DNA of 6,553 nucleotides from DASUDX01 sp036275365 (GTDB lineage: Bacteria > Pseudomonadota > Gammaproteobacteria > Nevskiales > Nevskiaceae). The DNA is taken from positions 1 through 6,553 of the forward strand of contig DASUDX010000086.1 of assembly GCA_036275365.1 (NCBI GenBank), written 5' to 3'. How positions within the stretch are numbered: the first letter of the stretch is position 1; every line of letters begins with the position of its first letter. Made by a program: the position numbers and the translations under genes. Below the pieces are notes generated by a model that was given only the letters and a program-made list of their open reading frames with translations, searched no databases and had not been told where the DNA came from. This document shows positions 5,700 through 6,553 of the stretch, piece by piece.

Positions 5700-6553
5700 T
5701 CAGGCCCGGACCACGGGTCGCGAGGCGCCGCGGAACTGCCCGCGGGTGTCGACGATCAGCCGCGCGTGGCGGGCGATCAGTTCGTAGTCGATGCCCTGGT
5801 GGTTGGTGGCCACCAGCACCACGTCGTAGTCGCCCAGCGTTCGAGCATCCAGGGCGATACTGGCCTTCTCGTAGGTACCACGCCGCAGCGGCGGGATCCG
5901 CGGAATATGCGGATCGTGGTAGTCCACGGCCGCGCCGCGCGCCTCCAGCAGGTCCAGCAGTTCCAGCGCCGGCGACTCCCGCAGGTCGTCGACATCCTTC
6001 TTGTAGGCGATGCCGATGATCAGGATGCGCGCATCGCGCACCGGCTTGCCGGCGTCGTTGAGCGCGTCGGCCAGCTTCTGCACCACCCAGGCGGGCATCG
6101 CATGGTTGATCTCGCCCGCCAGCTCGATGAAGCGGGTGTGCACCCCGTACTCGCGTGCTTTCCAGGTGAGGTAGAACGGGTCGATGGGAATGCAGTGGCC
6201 ACCCAGGCCCGGGCCCGGGTAGTAGGGCACGAAGCCGAAGGGCTTGGTGGCAGCAGCGTCAATCACCTCGAAGATGTCCATGCCCATGCGGTCAGCGACG
6301 ATCTTCATCTCGTTGACCAGGCCGATGTTCACTGCGCGATGGATGTTCTCCAGCAGCTTGGCCATCTCCGCCACCTTGGGCGAGCTGACCGGCACCACCC
6401 GCTCGATCGCGTGGCGGTATAGCGCCTGGCCGAGTTCCAGGCAGGTCGACGTGCAGCCGCCGACGATCTTGGGGATGTTGTGGGTGCCGAACCTGGCATT
6501 GCCCGGATCCTGGCGCTCGGGCGAGAACACCAGGAAATAGTCCTCGCCCAGCC
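5700..6553 (-). CDS. wbpA: UDP-N-acetyl-D-glucosamine 6-dehydrogenase, WbpA type (5' end outside the window)
   Basis: The last 283 residues are visible and the frame runs off the window edge; about 150 N-terminal residues, the NAD-binding Rossmann domain, are missing. UDP-sugar dehydrogenases of this family oxidise C6 of the hexose to a carboxylate using two NAD+. Visible parts are FSPERQDPGN (9-18 of the fragment); the central helix with AKLLENIHRAVNIGLVNE (64-81); ATKPFGFVPYYPGPGLGGHC (101-120) with the catalytic Cys at 120, followed by IPIDPFYL; and the C-terminal substrate domain with GIAYKKDVDDLRESPALEL (180-198) and VDTRG. The PFGF-PYYPGPGLGGHCIPIDP form is that of WbpA rather than TviB/WbpO or Ugd. 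The product, UDP-GlcNAcA, feeds O-antigen or capsule sugars. No T-run terminator follows the stop at 5700-5702; only a GC hairpin (5693-5708) overlaps it. Read-through into the pilin region is therefore possible. Confidence 0.88.
   Translation of the reverse strand, partial: LGEDYFLVFSPERQDPGNARFGTHNIPKIVGGCTSTCLELGQALYRHAIERVVPVSSPKVAEMAKLLENIHRAVNIGLVNEMKIVADRMGMDIFEVIDAAATKPFGFVPYYPGPGLGGHCIPIDPFYLTWKAREYGVHTRFIELAGEINHAMPAWVVQKLADALNDAGKPVRDARILIIGIAYKKDVDDLRESPALELLDLLEARGAAVDYHDPHIPRIPPLRRGTYEKASIALDARTLGDYDVVLVATNHQGIDYELIARHARLIVDTRGQFRGASRPVVRA

Noticed and set aside
5693..5708. GC-rich 6-bp hairpin over the dehydrogenase stop codon
   Set aside because: Short stem and no T-run on either strand, so not called a terminator.
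5556..6422. Long plus-strand open frame opposite the dehydrogenase
   Set aside because: Antisense to a well-conserved WbpA-type gene; its composition (His/Val/Gln-rich) is that of a reverse-strand shadow.

Overview
The window is high-GC DNA from what looks like a gammaproteobacterium, most likely of the Xanthomonadales/Lysobacterales. This is inferred from base composition, codon use, short Xanthomonas/Pseudomonas-type type IVa pilins with C-terminal disulfide loops, and sigma-54-like pilin promoters. No rRNA or marker gene is present, so the placement is tentative.

Left part (1-2349, plus strand): the tail of a polysaccharide gene cluster. It holds the last 58 codons of an FkbM-type methyltransferase, then a Wzx-type flippase with a TTG start, then a 285-residue protein with DUF115/GT42-like motifs that is probably a glycan enzyme. 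The genes are packed end to end: 9 bases separate the first two and the last two overlap by 13 bases. Each downstream gene has a GAGG Shine-Dalgarno 7 bases before a non-ATG start, which suggests one transcript with coupled translation.

Middle (2381-5529, minus strand): a pilin module that converges on the first block across a 31-base gap. In transcription order it holds two paralogous type IV pilin genes (5083-5529 and 4464-4904) and a 661-residue polytopic membrane protein with a TPR tail (2381-4366). That last protein has the signature segments of the TMTC-like/GT-C family. Each pilin gene has its own sigma-54-like promoter and its own hairpin terminator. The membrane-protein gene starts 42 bases past the strong pilin terminator, so it is probably expressed by read-through.

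Right part (5700-6553, minus strand): the C-terminal two thirds of a WbpA-type UDP-N-acetylglucosamine 6-dehydrogenase, which supplies uronic-acid sugar nucleotides for O-antigen or capsule. The pilin module is therefore flanked on both sides by glycan genes. With the GT-C-like protein this allows, but does not prove, a pilin-glycosylation hypothesis. No mobile element, CRISPR array, tRNA or rRNA gene was seen.
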